DNA from: Pseudomonadota bacterium
GTDB lineage: Bacteria; Pseudomonadota; Alphaproteobacteria; Rhizobiales; Beijerinckiaceae
NCBI GenBank assembly: GCA_023452965.1
Contig: JAEXUU010000523.1
Span: 1-13,254, forward strand
DNA length: 13,254 nt
Direction of reading: 5' to 3'
Position numbers and translations under genes: made by a program. A model generated the notes under the pieces. It saw only the letters and a list, made by a program, of their open reading frames with translations, did no database searches and had not been told where the DNA came from. Below, piece by piece: positions 1 to 7,841 of this stretch; the stretch's first letter is position 1; every line of letters starts with the position of its first letter.

Positions 1-1111
1 GCGTGCCATCGGGGCGAATCGCGACCGTGCGGACCTTGCGGGGCTCGCCGAGTCCGGGGACGGGCGGAACCGGAATCAGACCCGGCTCGCCGGCAGCCAT
101 CGCGGCAGCGGCCTGGTCGGACGAGACCGGGCGCGACGACATCGAGCGGGCCGCCTGCTGCACGTCGACCGGCTGCTCCTCGCGGGAGACCACCTTGGTC
201 TCGGCGCCGACGGCGTCGGCCGAGCGCTCGTAGATCTGCTTGTTCTGGTTCGGGATCTCGGCACCGCCCGGGTTCACCGGCGCGACCTTCGTCGGCGCGT
301 TGTCGGCGCTGATCACCGGCGGCTGGCCGTCGGGGCCCGCTGCCGGGCGCGAATTGCGGAACGTCATCGCAAGGCCGACGCCGGCGACGGTGACGGCAAT
401 CAGCGCGGCTGCAGCCCAGAGCCCCTTGCGCGAGCGCGGCTTCTCGTAGTCGCGCCCCTCGTCCTCCGCCTGCGGCTGCTCGGCATATTGCGGCTGCTCG
501 GAATAATCCTGCGGCAGCGCGTGGTCATAGCCGACCGGGTAGCCCTGCCGGGCGGCCTCGTCGAGATCGCGCGGCTCTTCGGGCACATAGGCGTGCGGAC
601 CGGCCTCGACCTGGGTCGTGTAGCCCTGCGCCTGATAGGTCTGCGGGACGGCGGCCGGCTCGTCATACTCCGGATAGGCCGCTTCCTGATGGCGCGGCTG
701 CTCGTAATGACGTGCCTGCGCCGGGGCGGCGGGAGCGGCCGGCGCCCTCGCCGGCTCCGTGCGGCGCAGGAGCGCCTCGAATTCGTCGAGCGCCCCCATC
801 AGCTCGGCCGGAGGCGGCGGCGAGGCCTGGACCGACGCCGGGCTCGCCACGGTCGGCCGGAACGAAGGCTCGGCACGTGGCGCCTGCCACTGCGCCGGCG
901 CTTCCATCGCAGGCCGTGCCGGAGCGGCAGCAGCAGGCGCGCTGCGGCCGCTGAACAATTCCTTGAGCGGATCGTCCTGGCCGACGAGCCTGGTCAGCTC
1001 CATCAACGGGTCGTTCGCAGCACCCGGCTTCTGCGGCTGGGCCGCGCCGCGCAGCTGACGCTCGAGGTCGTCGAGGTCGAGGGCGAAACGGTTTCTAGCT
1101 GGCTCGCTCAT
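1..1111 (-). CDS. SPOR-type membrane-anchored cell-envelope protein (partial, C-terminus outside window)
   Basis: The frame is open from an ATG at 1111 down to the left edge, giving at least 370 residues without a stop. The N-terminal ~228 residues are low-complexity, rich in Pro, Ala, Gln and Glu, and look cytoplasmic. A basic stretch (EKPRSRKG) leads into one hydrophobic segment at about residues 230-252 (GLWAAAALIAVTVAGVGLAM). A Pro/Ala-rich, probably periplasmic linker follows and includes the motif PRKVRTVAIRPDG near the edge. This layout, just downstream of dgt and argS, matches the SPOR-domain proteins of Hyphomicrobiales. In that family the C-terminal SPOR domain binds denuded septal peptidoglycan; it is not in the window, so its presence is inferred. 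An in-frame ATG at 1123 would add four residues (MDHV). I prefer 1111 because a GGA lies 7 nt upstream. A promoter-like sequence sits just before it. Confidence 0.75.
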   Translation of the reverse strand, partial: MSEPARNRFALDLDDLERQLRGAAQPQKPGAANDPLMELTRLVGQDDPLKELFSGRSAPAAAAPARPAMEAPAQWQAPRAEPSFRPTVASPASVQASPPPPAELMGALDEFEALLRRTEPARAPAAPAAPAQARHYEQPRHQEAAYPEYDEPAAVPQTYQAQGYTTQVEAGPHAYVPEEPRDLDEAARQGYPVGYDHALPQDYSEQPQYAEQPQAEDEGRDYEKPRSRKGLWAAAALIAVTVAGVGLAMTFRNSRPAAGPDGQPPVISADNAPTKVAPVNPGGAEIPNQNKQIYERSADAVGAETKVVSREEQPVDVQQAARSMSSRPVSSDQAAAAMAAGEPGLIPVPPVPGLGEPRKVRTVAIRPDGT

Positions 1112-1143
1112 GACATGATCCATTCCAGCGCGCTGCCAACGCC

Positions 1144-1172
1144 ATCAAAGAACGACGGCCGCACGCGGTCAA
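1144..1172 (-). promoter_or_regulatory. Candidate sigma70-type promoter for the SPOR-type gene
   Basis: On the minus strand TTGACC (1172-1167) is followed after exactly 17 nt by TTTGAT (1149-1144). The -35 matches TTGACA at five of six positions and the -10 matches TATAAT at four of six. Transcription would begin near 1137, about 25 nt before the ATG at 1111. This implies the SPOR-type gene can be expressed independently of argS. Prediction by eye only. Confidence 0.45.
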
Positions 1173-1251
1173 TCTGACGAAAGCCCGGCCGGCCCGCCTT
1201 CCGGCATGCCCAACCAATCCCGCTCCCGCATCGATCCCGGCAAGCGCTGGC

Positions 1252-1267
1252 CGGATCTTCTGATCCG
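1252..1267 (-). terminator. Short hairpin downstream of argS
   Basis: CGGATC and GATCCG form a perfect 6-bp stem with a 4-nt loop, 33-48 nt past the argS stop codon. There is no T-run after it on the minus strand, so it is at best a weak or Rho-assisted terminator or an mRNA end-stabilising hairpin. The rest of the 188-bp gap 1112-1299 shows only the promoter candidate. Confidence 0.25.
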
Positions 1268-1299
1268 CAGGGCGCCCGAGGCGACGGGGGTCAGACCCG

Positions 1300-3066
1300 T
1301 CAGCGCATCTCTTCCGGCGCCGTCACACCGACGACCGCCAGACCGGAAGCAAGGACGCTGCGCACCGCATGCACGAACGCCAATCTTGCTGCGGTCGACT
1401 TTCGATCAGTTTGATTAACGAACCGTAATTGCGGCGAGTCTTTGCCCTTGTTCCAGAGCGAGTGGAAGGCACTCGCCAATTCGTGGACGAAGAAGGCGAC
1501 ACGATGGGGCTCATGTGACGAAGCCGCGGCATCGATCATCCTCGGATAGGCGGCAATCATCTTGACGATGCCGATCTCCGCTTCGTCGGTCAGCAAGCCG
1601 AGATCGGCCTGCGCCAGCGCCTGCGGCGAGAGGTCGAGATCCGGGAAGGCTTCCTTCGCCTGGCGGAAGATCGAGGCGCAGCGCGCATGCGCGTACTGGA
1701 CGTAGAAGACCGGATTGTCCTTCGACTGCTCGACCACCTTGGCGAGGTCGAAGTCGAGCGTCGCGTCGTTCTTGCGGAAGATCATCATGAAGCGCACCGC
1801 GTCGCGGCCAACCTCGTCGATGACCTCGCGCAGCGTGACGAAGTCGCCGGAGCGCTTCGACATGCGGACCTGCTCGCCATTGCGCAGCAGGCGCACGAGC
1901 TGGCAGAGCTTGACGTCGAGCGCGCCCTCGCCGTTCGTCACGGCCTTGACCGCCGCCTGCATGCGCTTGACGTAGCCGCCATGGTCGGCGCCCCAGACGT
2001 CGATCATCTCGGCGAAGCCGCGCGTGAACTTCGACCGGTGATAGGCGATGTCGTTGGCGAAATAGGTGTAGCTGCCATCCGACTTCAGCAGCGGCCGGTC
2101 GACATCGTCGCCGAACTTGGTGGCGCGGAACAGGGTCTGCTCGCGGTCCTCCCAGTCCTCGTCCTTCTGGCCCTTGGGCGGCGGCAGCCGGCCCTCATAG
2201 ATCAGGTCGCGGGCGCGCAGATCCTCGATCGTCTGATGCACGGCGTCGGAATTCCCGTCCCTGCCCTGCAGCGAGCGCTCCGAGAAGAAGACCTCGTGGA
2301 CGACACCGAGCGCGGCGAGATCGTCGCGGATCATCGCCATCATGCCGTCGATCGCCGCCTGCCGCACGGTCGGCAGCCAGTCCCACTCGGCCTTGCCGAG
2401 CAAGGCCTGCCCATGCTCGCGGGCCAGCGCCTGCCCGACAGAGACCAGATAGTCGCCGGGATAGAGCCCCTCCGGGATCGCGCCGATCTCCTCGCCGAGC
2501 GCCTCGCGATACCGCAGGAAGGCGGAGCGGGCGAGGACGTCGACCTGCGCGCCGGCATCGTTGATGTAGTATTCGCGGGTGACGTCGTGGCCGGCGAAGG
2601 CGAGCAGGGCCGACAGCGCATCGCCGAACACCGCTCCGCGGCCATGGCCGACATGCATCGGACCGGTCGGATTGGCCGAGACGTATTCGACATTGATCTT
2701 CGGCGCCGGCTTCGCACGGCCCCGGCCATGCTCGGTGCCGGCCAGCACCGCCGACTTCAGAACCGCGGTGAAGACGGCCGGCTGCAGGGTGAGGTTGATG
2801 AAGCCCGGCCCGGCGATCTCGGCCTTGAGGACATCGGCATCCTTGGCGAGCTCGGCGACGATCAGCTCGGCGAGCACGCGCGGCGCCATGCCGGCTTCCT
2901 TGGCGAGCACCATGGCGGCGTTGATCGCGAGATCGCCATGGGCCGGGTCCTTCGTCGGCTCGACCACGACTCGCGCCAGCGAGAGGCCGGCGGGGATGCG
3001 GCCGGCCTCGGCCATGCCGGAATGGATGGCGGCGAGGCGCGCGGAGAAAGTCTCGAAAATATTCAT
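1300..3066 (-). CDS. argS: Arginyl-tRNA synthetase
   Basis: Cytoplasmic class Ia aminoacyl-tRNA synthetase that charges tRNA-Arg with arginine using ATP; 588 residues, normal for bacterial ArgS. An N-terminal Arg-tRNA synthetase additional domain (about residues 1-105) is followed by the Rossmann catalytic core with the HIGH-type motif HVGH at 138-141 inside [13 protein letters not shown]. The second signature is RMSKRSG at 401-407, the relaxed KMSKS form common in ArgS. The DALR anticodon-binding domain begins near 451 ([12 protein letters not shown]). The frame extends 28 codons further upstream, almost to the dgt stop codon. I place the start at 3066 because the protein then begins MNIFETF, as related ArgS proteins do, although no strong Shine-Dalgarno precedes it. 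It lies 58 bp downstream of dgt on the same strand and is probably co-transcribed with it. Confidence 0.97.
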   Translation of the reverse strand: MNIFETFSARLAAIHSGMAEAGRIPAGLSLARVVVEPTKDPAHGDLAINAAMVLAKEAGMAPRVLAELIVAELAKDADVLKAEIAGPGFINLTLQPAVFTAVLKSAVLAGTEHGRGRAKPAPKINVEYVSANPTGPMHVGHGRGAVFGDALSALLAFAGHDVTREYYINDAGAQVDVLARSAFLRYREALGEEIGAIPEGLYPGDYLVSVGQALAREHGQALLGKAEWDWLPTVRQAAIDGMMAMIRDDLAALGVVHEVFFSERSLQGRDGNSDAVHQTIEDLRARDLIYEGRLPPPKGQKDEDWEDREQTLFRATKFGDDVDRPLLKSDGSYTYFANDIAYHRSKFTRGFAEMIDVWGADHGGYVKRMQAAVKAVTNGEGALDVKLCQLVRLLRNGEQVRMSKRSGDFVTLREVIDEVGRDAVRFMMIFRKNDATLDFDLAKVVEQSKDNPVFYVQYAHARCASIFRQAKEAFPDLDLSPQALAQADLGLLTDEAEIGIVKMIAAYPRMIDAAASSHEPHRVAFFVHELASAFHSLWNKGKDSPQLRFVNQTDRKSTAARLAFVHAVRSVLASGLAVVGVTAPEEMR

Positions 3067-3124
3067 GGCGACCAGCGATTTTCGACGGAGATTGATGGAT
3101 TTCGAAGGAATAACCGGCCCGGCC

Positions 3125-4363
3125 CTATCGCAGCGACGGGGTGGCGTCAAACAGGCGCCGGTGCTCGTCGAGCGCGTACCAGTCGGTCATGCCGGCGATG
3201 TAGTCGGCGATTCGGCGCGCCCGGCGCCCCTCGTCCAGGCTCTTGCAGTCGGCCGACCATTCGCCCGGCATCGCCTCCGGCACGGCGCTGAAGCGCTCGA
3301 ACAGGTCTCGCACCACATCCGCCGCCTGCTGGCGGATCAGCCTGATGCGCGGATGCCGGTACATGTTGGGGTAGAGGAAGTTCTTGATCGCCTTGTCGGC
3401 CGCGGCGATCCCGTCCGAGAAGGCGACGACCGGCGCCCCGGCCCGGCGGATCGCGTCGACATCTGCCGGGCGGAGCTTCGCGATCAGCGCCTCGGAATTG
3501 CCGATCACATCCTCGACGAAGCGGGTGATGACGCGCCGCACCAGCTCGTTGGTCGCGCGCGGCTTTTCCAGCCCCGGATGCAGCGCCTCGATCTCGTCCA
3601 GCAATCCTGCCAGGAAGGGCACCGCACGCAGCTCGGACAGCTCGAACATCCCGGCGCGCAGCCCGTCGTCGATGTCATGGGCGTTGTAGGCGATGTCGTC
3701 GGCGAGCGCCGCGGCCTGAGCCTCGGCCGAGGCATGGCTGTCGAGCCAGAGATCCTGCTTGGCCTGATACTCGACGATCGCCGCCGGAATGCCGGTCTTG
3801 GCGTAGCGCGCGACCGGCCGCCCCTGCGCGTCGAGCAACGGGCCATTGTGCTTGACCAGCCCTTCCAGCGTCTCCCAGGTCAGGTTCAGCCCGTCGAAGC
3901 CGGCATAGCGCCGCTCGAGGCGCGTCACGATCCGCAGGGTCTGGGCGTTGTGGTCGAAGCCGCCGAAATCCTTCATGCATTCGTCGAGCGCGTCCTCGCC
4001 GGTATGGCCGAAGGGGGTGTGGCCGAGGTCGTGCGCCAGCGCCAGTGCCTCGGCGAGGTCCTCGTCGAGCCCGAGCGCCCTGGCCAGAGCGCGCGCAATC
4101 TGCGCGACCTCGATCGAATGGGTCAGGCGGGTGCGGAAATGATCGCCCTCATGGGCGACGAAGACCTGGGTCTTGTGCTTCAGCCGGCGGAAGGCGGCGG
4201 AGTGGATGATGCGGTCGCGGTCGCGCTGGAACGGGTTGCGCGTCGCCGAGCCCGGCTCCTCCACCAGCCGGCCGCGGCTCGTCGCCGTGCGGCAGGCATA
4301 GGCGGCCCGCCAGCGATCGCCGGGCTCGCGCGGATGAGACTGGTCTGATGCTGGCGCCATCAT
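3125..4363 (-). CDS. dgt: dGTPase-like dNTP triphosphohydrolase (HD domain)
   Basis: Predicted cytoplasmic enzyme that hydrolyses dGTP or other dNTPs to deoxynucleoside and triphosphate, which tunes the dNTP pool; 412 residues. The family opening [20 protein letters not shown] is at 41-60. The HD metal site is visible as H82 (RTRLTHS), H111-D112 ([13 protein letters not shown]) and a distal Asp at 222/223 ([14 protein letters not shown]). The length and the [12 protein letters not shown] opening fit the shorter dGTPase-like subfamily of alphaproteobacteria rather than E. coli Dgt, so dNTP specificity cannot be called. The ATG at 4363 has an AGG about 10 nt upstream; a second ATG follows immediately. 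It heads the dgt-argS unit and is divergent from the erpA-type gene across a 112-bp gap, as in many Hyphomicrobiales. Confidence 0.93.
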   Translation of the reverse strand: MMAPASDQSHPREPGDRWRAAYACRTATSRGRLVEEPGSATRNPFQRDRDRIIHSAAFRRLKHKTQVFVAHEGDHFRTRLTHSIEVAQIARALARALGLDEDLAEALALAHDLGHTPFGHTGEDALDECMKDFGGFDHNAQTLRIVTRLERRYAGFDGLNLTWETLEGLVKHNGPLLDAQGRPVARYAKTGIPAAIVEYQAKQDLWLDSHASAEAQAAALADDIAYNAHDIDDGLRAGMFELSELRAVPFLAGLLDEIEALHPGLEKPRATNELVRRVITRFVEDVIGNSEALIAKLRPADVDAIRRAGAPVVAFSDGIAAADKAIKNFLYPNMYRHPRIRLIRQQAADVVRDLFERFSAVPEAMPGEWSADCKSLDEGRRARRIADYIAGMTDWYALDEHRRLFDATPSLR

Positions 4364-4413
4364 CGCTTGCTACCTGTTCGCTCGCTGCCTGGCCGCCCAC
4401 CGGCGGACGCGGC

Positions 4414-4442
4414 TTGAACGGGCGCCCGCTGGCCATTACCTT
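4414..4442 (+). promoter_or_regulatory. Candidate promoter for the erpA-type gene
   Basis: TTGAAC (4414-4419) is followed after 17 nt by TACCTT (4437-4442) in the dgt/erpA divergent gap. The -35 is good and the -10 is weak (three of six). No Irr, IscR or RirA operator could be recognised by eye, and no convincing promoter for dgt was found on the other strand. Confidence 0.3.
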
Positions 4443-4464
4443 TGTGGTCGAGGCAGGAGCAAGG

Positions 4465-4479
4465 ATGTTCTGCGCATGA
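4465..4479 (+). promoter_or_regulatory. Four-codon leader reading frame overlapping the erpA-type start
   Basis: ATG TTC TGC GCA TGA encodes Met-Phe-Cys-Ala, and its stop overlaps the start codon of the next gene as ATGA (4476-4479). AGGAG at 4455-4459 lies 5 nt before this ATG but 16 nt before the erpA-type ATG, so the best ribosome-binding site suits the mini-frame better. It could give translational coupling or could be chance. Confidence 0.3.
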
Positions 4480-4826
4480 CCACCGTGATCGAGGCCAATC
4501 CGCACGCGATCTCGCTGACCGACAAGGCGGCGGGGCGCATCGTCGCGGTCATGGCCAAGGAGCCGCCCGGCTCGATGCTGCGCGTCAGCGTCGCCGGCGG
4601 CGGCTGCTCGGGATTCCAGTACGTCTTCGACATCGACCGGGAGAAGGCCCCCGGCGATCTCGTGATCGAGCGCAGCGGCGCGACGGTGCTGATCGACGAG
4701 ACCTCGCTCGACCTGCTCGAAGGCTGCACCATCGACTTCGTCGACGATCTCGTCGGCCAGTCCTTCAAGATCACCAATCCGAACGCCACCGCCTCCTGCG
4801 GCTGCGGCACGTCATTCGCGCTCTGA
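4476..4826 (+). CDS. erpA: A-type iron-sulfur cluster carrier (HesB/IscA/ErpA family)
   Basis: Small cytoplasmic protein of 116 residues that receives Fe-S clusters from the assembly machinery and delivers them to apo-enzymes. The three conserved cluster ligands are present: C44 in GGGCSGFQY, then C108 and C110 in SCGCGTSF at the C-terminus. C84 is additional. The N-terminal ISLTDKAA motif and the overall length are typical of the family. The exact subtype (ErpA, IscA or SufA) cannot be fixed from sequence alone; the symbol follows the common annotation of the gene divergent from dgt in alphaproteobacteria. The only purine-rich sites upstream are AGGAG at 4455-4459 and AAGG at 4461-4464, both rather far from this ATG. 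No better in-frame start is available. It is monocistronic, converging on the ABC-F gene. Confidence 0.92.
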   Translation: MTTVIEANPHAISLTDKAAGRIVAVMAKEPPGSMLRVSVAGGGCSGFQYVFDIDREKAPGDLVIERSGATVLIDETSLDLLEGCTIDFVDDLVGQSFKITNPNATASCGCGTSFAL

Positions 4827-4832
4827 CCCGAT

Positions 4833-4863
4833 CTCCGGACCGGTGCCACGCCGGCAGCCGGAG
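4833..4863 (+). terminator. Hairpin after the erpA-type gene
   Basis: CTCCGG (4833-4838) pairs with CCGGAG (4858-4863), and an inner CCGG/CCGG pairing extends the stem. It lies 7 nt after the stop codon. No T-run follows, so terminator function is inferred from position between convergent genes. Confidence 0.4.
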
Positions 4864-4876
4864 TTCGAGGGTGCAC

Positions 4877-4900
4877 GCTTCGCCGCCGTTTGCTCGAAGC
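4877..4900 (-). terminator. Hairpin after the ABC-F gene
   Basis: GCTTCG (4877-4882) pairs with CGAAGC (4895-4900) around a 12-nt loop, 27 nt beyond the ABC-F stop codon on the minus strand. There is no clear T-tract. With the hairpin at 4833-4863 it makes a structured convergent junction. Confidence 0.3.
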
Positions 4901-4926
4901 ACCGAGATCGTCTGGCCATGGCGCCG

Positions 4927-6516
4927 TCAGTCGACAGCGGCCAATTCCAGCCGGCGCGATATCGCGATCTCCTCCAGGAAGCGCCGGTCGTGGCTGACGA
5001 CGAGCAGCGCCCCGTCATAGGCACGCAGACCGCCTTCGATGATCTCGATCGACTCGATGTCGAGATGATTGGTCGGCTCGTCGAGGATCAGGAGGGCCGG
5101 CGGACTCCCCCCGCCCAGCACGCAGGCGAGGCCCGCCCGCATGAGCTCGCCGCCGCTCAGCGTCGCCACTTCCTGCAAGGCCGCATCGGCCCTGAACCGG
5201 AAGCGGGCCAATGCGGCGCGACATGCATTCTCGTCGGCACCGGGATTGAGCCGCCGGAAATTGTCCCTGATCGAGCCTGACGGGTCGAGCATGCCGACGC
5301 TCTGGTCGAGCAGGGCCCAGTCGACATCGAGGCGGATTTCTCCCGTCGAAGAAGGCAATTCGCCGGTCAGCAGCCTGAGCAGCGTCGACTTGCCTGAACC
5401 ATTGGGGCCGGTCACCGCGACGCGCTCCGGCCCCGTGATCAAGAAAGACAGATCCCGAATGATCGGGCGATGGGACGCGTAGCCGCCGCACAGGCCATCG
5501 ACCCGCAACACCGTCTTCCCGGCCGCGAGCCCCGATGGCGGAACCGCGACCGAAAGCGGCTGAAGGATCTCGATGCGGCTGCGCGCCGTCTCGATCGCCG
5601 ACGCAGCCTGGGCCTGTTTCCGCTCGGCCAGGAGCGCGGCATTGCCGCCGCTGTTCTCGCTGCGGTTCTGCCGGGCGCCCATCAGGATGCGCGGCATGTC
5701 GCCTTTGGTACGCTTGCGCTGGCCTGCGCCGTCCTTGCGCGCCTTGCGCTCGCTCGCGAGCTGCTTGTCCCGGGCCACCTCCGCCAGGCGCTGCTCGGCG
5801 GTCGACAGATCGTGCCGGGCGGCGGCCAGATCGAGCGCCTTCCGTTCCCGGTAATGGGACCAGTTGCCGCCATATCGCGTCGCGCCGAGGGAATTCAGCT
5901 CGACGATGGCGTCCATGGTCTCGAGCAGCTCCCGATCATGGCTGATCACGATCGCCCCGGCGCGCCATGTCGCGAGCATCGCGATCACCGCGTCGCGGCC
6001 ATCGCGGTCGAGATTATTGGTCGGCTCGTCGAGGACAAGAAAATCGGGCTCGGCGAAGCGCAGCGCGGCCAGACCCACACGGGTGCGCTGCCCGCCGGAG
6101 AGCGAGGCGAGCGGCGTGGCCGGAGGCATATCCAGCCCGAATCTGGCGAGGGCCGAGGCGAGGCGCGCCTCCAGCGTCCAATCCGCTTCGGCAAGCTCGG
6201 CAGCGGTCGCGATCCCGCGCTCGGCGCGGTCCAGCACGGCCAAGGCCGGAGCGACGCCGAATAGATCCGCCACCGTCTCTGCCGCGACCTGCGACACCGC
6301 CTGTGCCAGAACCGCGAGCTTGCCGTTGGTGACGACGCTGCCCGAAGCTGGCGGCAATTCGCCCGCGATCAGCTTGAACAAGGTGGTCTTGCCGACGCCG
6401 TTGCGCCCGACAAAACCGGTGCGTTCGGGGCCGAAGGAAAGATCGAGATCGGAGAAGAGTCGGCGCCCTTCAGGCGTGGACCAACTCAGTTTGGACAGGG
6501 TGATCGAAGCAGGCAT
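4927..6516 (-). CDS. ABC-F family tandem ATP-binding protein
   Basis: A soluble protein of 529 residues with two ABC ATPase domains and no membrane segment, the architecture of ABC-F proteins that act on the ribosome (translation factors or antibiotic-protection proteins). Domain 1 has Walker A at 37-45 (GRNGVGKTT), signature LSGGQ 139-143 and Walker B ending LVLDEP 160-165. Domain 2 has Walker A GPNGSGKST at 370-378, signature LSGGE 453-457 and Walker B LLILDEP 475-481. Both H-switch SHD motifs are present (192-194, 508-510). The inter-domain linker, about 225-325, is strongly basic (SERKARKDGAGQRKRTKGD), as expected for the ribosome-contacting arm. A TTG 24 nt further upstream would add eight residues. 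I prefer the ATG at 6516, which has GGGGAAC upstream. Subfamily and any resistance role cannot be assigned by eye. Confidence 0.85.
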   Translation of the reverse strand: MPASITLSKLSWSTPEGRRLFSDLDLSFGPERTGFVGRNGVGKTTLFKLIAGELPPASGSVVTNGKLAVLAQAVSQVAAETVADLFGVAPALAVLDRAERGIATAAELAEADWTLEARLASALARFGLDMPPATPLASLSGGQRTRVGLAALRFAEPDFLVLDEPTNNLDRDGRDAVIAMLATWRAGAIVISHDRELLETMDAIVELNSLGATRYGGNWSHYRERKALDLAAARHDLSTAEQRLAEVARDKQLASERKARKDGAGQRKRTKGDMPRILMGARQNRSENSGGNAALLAERKQAQAASAIETARSRIEILQPLSVAVPPSGLAAGKTVLRVDGLCGGYASHRPIIRDLSFLITGPERVAVTGPNGSGKSTLLRLLTGELPSSTGEIRLDVDWALLDQSVGMLDPSGSIRDNFRRLNPGADENACRAALARFRFRADAALQEVATLSGGELMRAGLACVLGGGSPPALLILDEPTNHLDIESIEIIEGGLRAYDGALLVVSHDRRFLEEIAISRRLELAAVD

Positions 6517-6572
6517 GGATACGGAGTTCCCCGGCGGCAAGGCGAAGCGGCGTTGCGGTCGGGTGGAAATCC

Positions 6573-6701
6573 ATGTCTGCGTTCATCCTGGCTGGTGTCG
6601 TCGTCCTCGGCTACACCGAGGATGCGGCGCGTTCAAGTCTCTGGCCGGGCGAGCCCGACCGCGACGTCATTCCCGTCAGTTCGGCAGGGCGACCTGCCTG
6701 A
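6573..6701 (+). CDS. Possible small protein, 42 aa (weak)
   Basis: An ATG at 6573 preceded by GGTGG opens a 42-codon frame. It has a hydrophobic N-terminus (FILAGVVVLGY) and a polar tail, and ends inside the 3' end of the HD-GYP gene on the other strand. I recognise no homolog. In GC-rich DNA short frames like this are common, so it may be noise. The 159-bp gap 6517-6675 otherwise holds only a hairpin. Confidence 0.15.
   Translation: MSAFILAGVVVLGYTEDAARSSLWPGEPDRDVIPVSSAGRPA
6604..6622 (-). terminator. Hairpin downstream of the HD-GYP gene
   Basis: TCCTCGG (6604-6610) and CCGAGGA (6616-6622) form a perfect 7-bp stem with a 5-nt loop (CTACA), about 54 nt beyond the HD-GYP stop codon and upstream of the ABC-F start. 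No T-run follows on the minus strand, so termination is uncertain. Confidence 0.3.
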
Positions 6702-7725
6702 AGACGCGCACCAGATCGGCGTCGAGCTTGCCGACCATCGTCACGAGCACGCGGTAGGCTTCCTCAGGCGCCATCGGCGCCCTGTAGGAGCGCCGTTCGA
6801 TCAGCGCACCATAGACGTCGCAGATGGTGATCATCCGCACGAGATCGGAGATCTCCCCTGCCCGCAGGCCCTGCGGATAACCGGAGCCGTCGAGATATTC
6901 GTGGTGGCTGCGGGCGACATCGACGATGTCGGCCGCGAAGCCACCCTGCCGGCACAGCATCTCGTAGCCGATCTGCGGATGCTCGCGCACGATCAGTTGT
7001 TCTTCCGCCGTCAACGGCCCGGGCTTGTGCAGGATGGCGAGCGGGATACGCGCCTTGCCGTTGTCGTGCAGCAACGCCGCGCCCGTCACCAGTCGGCGCG
7101 CATGCTCCGGGAATCCGATCCGCTGGGCGAAGGCGGCCGCCAGGCCGGCAACCAGGAGGCAGTGCTGGTAGGTCGCATCGTCGTGGTCCCAGACCAGTTC
7201 GAGCCAAGCCCCGAGATCGCGCCTGTCGGCGGCACGGTTGATCGCCTCGACGCCCTCCTCGATCGCAGCGGCCGGCAAAAGTTCGCCACGGGCGGCGCTC
7301 GCCAGCATGTCGGCGACGGCCGCCGAGGCCGAGAGGAAATGCTGCTGAACCGGCTCGGGCCCGCCACCGCCATTCAGCATGCGGCCGACTTCGCCGAGCA
7401 GGACCTTGACCGGGACATCGGCCGGCAGCACGGCGCTGGCTCCGATGGCGTTCGCCTGCACCGTCGTCCGGGCCGAGCGGTCCCGCACCAGACAGAGATG
7501 GGGAACACCCGTCCGCTTGTGGCTGGCGAGCGCGCGGCGCATCGCCTCGACCGAGGCGCGGCTCGACAGATCGACATCGCTGATCAGCAGCTGCCGCGTT
7601 TCGGGGAGCTTCGCCACCGGCCGGTTCAGGTCGACGACCGCGCAGCGGCCCCAGAGCGACAGCAGTCGGTCGAGCTTGTGACTTTGTTCTGGGCGGTCGG
7701 TGATCAGCAGCACGGCGATAGGCAT
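6676..7725 (-). CDS. HD-GYP domain protein with degenerate receiver domain; putative cyclic-di-GMP phosphodiesterase
   Basis: A 349-residue protein with an N-terminal receiver-like domain (about 1-118), a helical linker (about 120-180) and a C-terminal HD-GYP domain (about 185-345). The HD-GYP domain carries the expected motifs: H188 (YQHCLLVAG), H220-D221 in HDNGK, H249 (EHP), H274-H275 (SHHEYLDG), G282-Y283-P284 and D302 (ICDVYGAL). HD-GYP proteins with this set hydrolyse cyclic-di-GMP, linking the gene to motility or biofilm control. The receiver keeps a possible phospho-acceptor at D50 (LISDVDL) but lacks the paired acids after strand 1 (only D10) and the usual strand-5 Lys-Pro (LPADVP instead). 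It may therefore be a pseudo-receiver. The ATG at 7725 has GAGG immediately upstream, with very short spacing. There are no membrane segments. Confidence 0.88.
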   Translation of the reverse strand: MPIAVLLITDRPEQSHKLDRLLSLWGRCAVVDLNRPVAKLPETRQLLISDVDLSSRASVEAMRRALASHKRTGVPHLCLVRDRSARTTVQANAIGASAVLPADVPVKVLLGEVGRMLNGGGGPEPVQQHFLSASAAVADMLASAARGELLPAAAIEEGVEAINRAADRRDLGAWLELVWDHDDATYQHCLLVAGLAAAFAQRIGFPEHARRLVTGAALLHDNGKARIPLAILHKPGPLTAEEQLIVREHPQIGYEMLCRQGGFAADIVDVARSHHEYLDGSGYPQGLRAGEISDLVRMITICDVYGALIERRSYRAPMAPEEAYRVLVTMVGKLDADLVRVFRQVALPN

Positions 7726-7784
7726 GTCCTCATAACGAGGTCACCCTAGCCAGGGATCCGTGAGGCCCGATGAAACGGAATCGC

Positions 7785-7841
7785 TCAAATTCGCCGCTTC
7801 TCGCGCAAGGCGTGAAGAATATCGGCGCGGATCAGGAGCTC
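7785..7841 (-). pseudogene. Frameshifted remnant of an HPP-CBS C-terminus (putative)
   Basis: In the frame next to that of the HPP gene, starting where the HPP protein stops, the minus strand reads ELLIRADILHALREKRRI and then a stop at 7785. In long HPP-family proteins the linker is followed by a CBS domain opening with a motif of the type E-x-x-CADIMSRD. ELLIRADIL resembles it, suggesting a frameshift and loss of the CBS domains. The similarity is short and the call is tentative. Confidence 0.3.

Noticed and set aside
1180..1200. GC-rich palindrome-like run between argS and the SPOR-type gene as a terminator
   Set aside because: On base-by-base pairing the stem has several mismatches, so it was not called.
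1687..3291. A 534-codon plus-strand open frame antisense to argS and dgt
   Set aside because: Composition (Arg, Leu, Asp, Gly-rich with no motifs) is that of an antisense shadow in GC-rich DNA; the opposite strand encodes an unmistakable ArgS.
2579..4348. A 589-codon plus-strand frame antisense to argS and dgt
   Set aside because: It spans two real genes and their intergenic gap and has no recognisable domain; the HD-domain dGTPase on the other strand explains the DNA.
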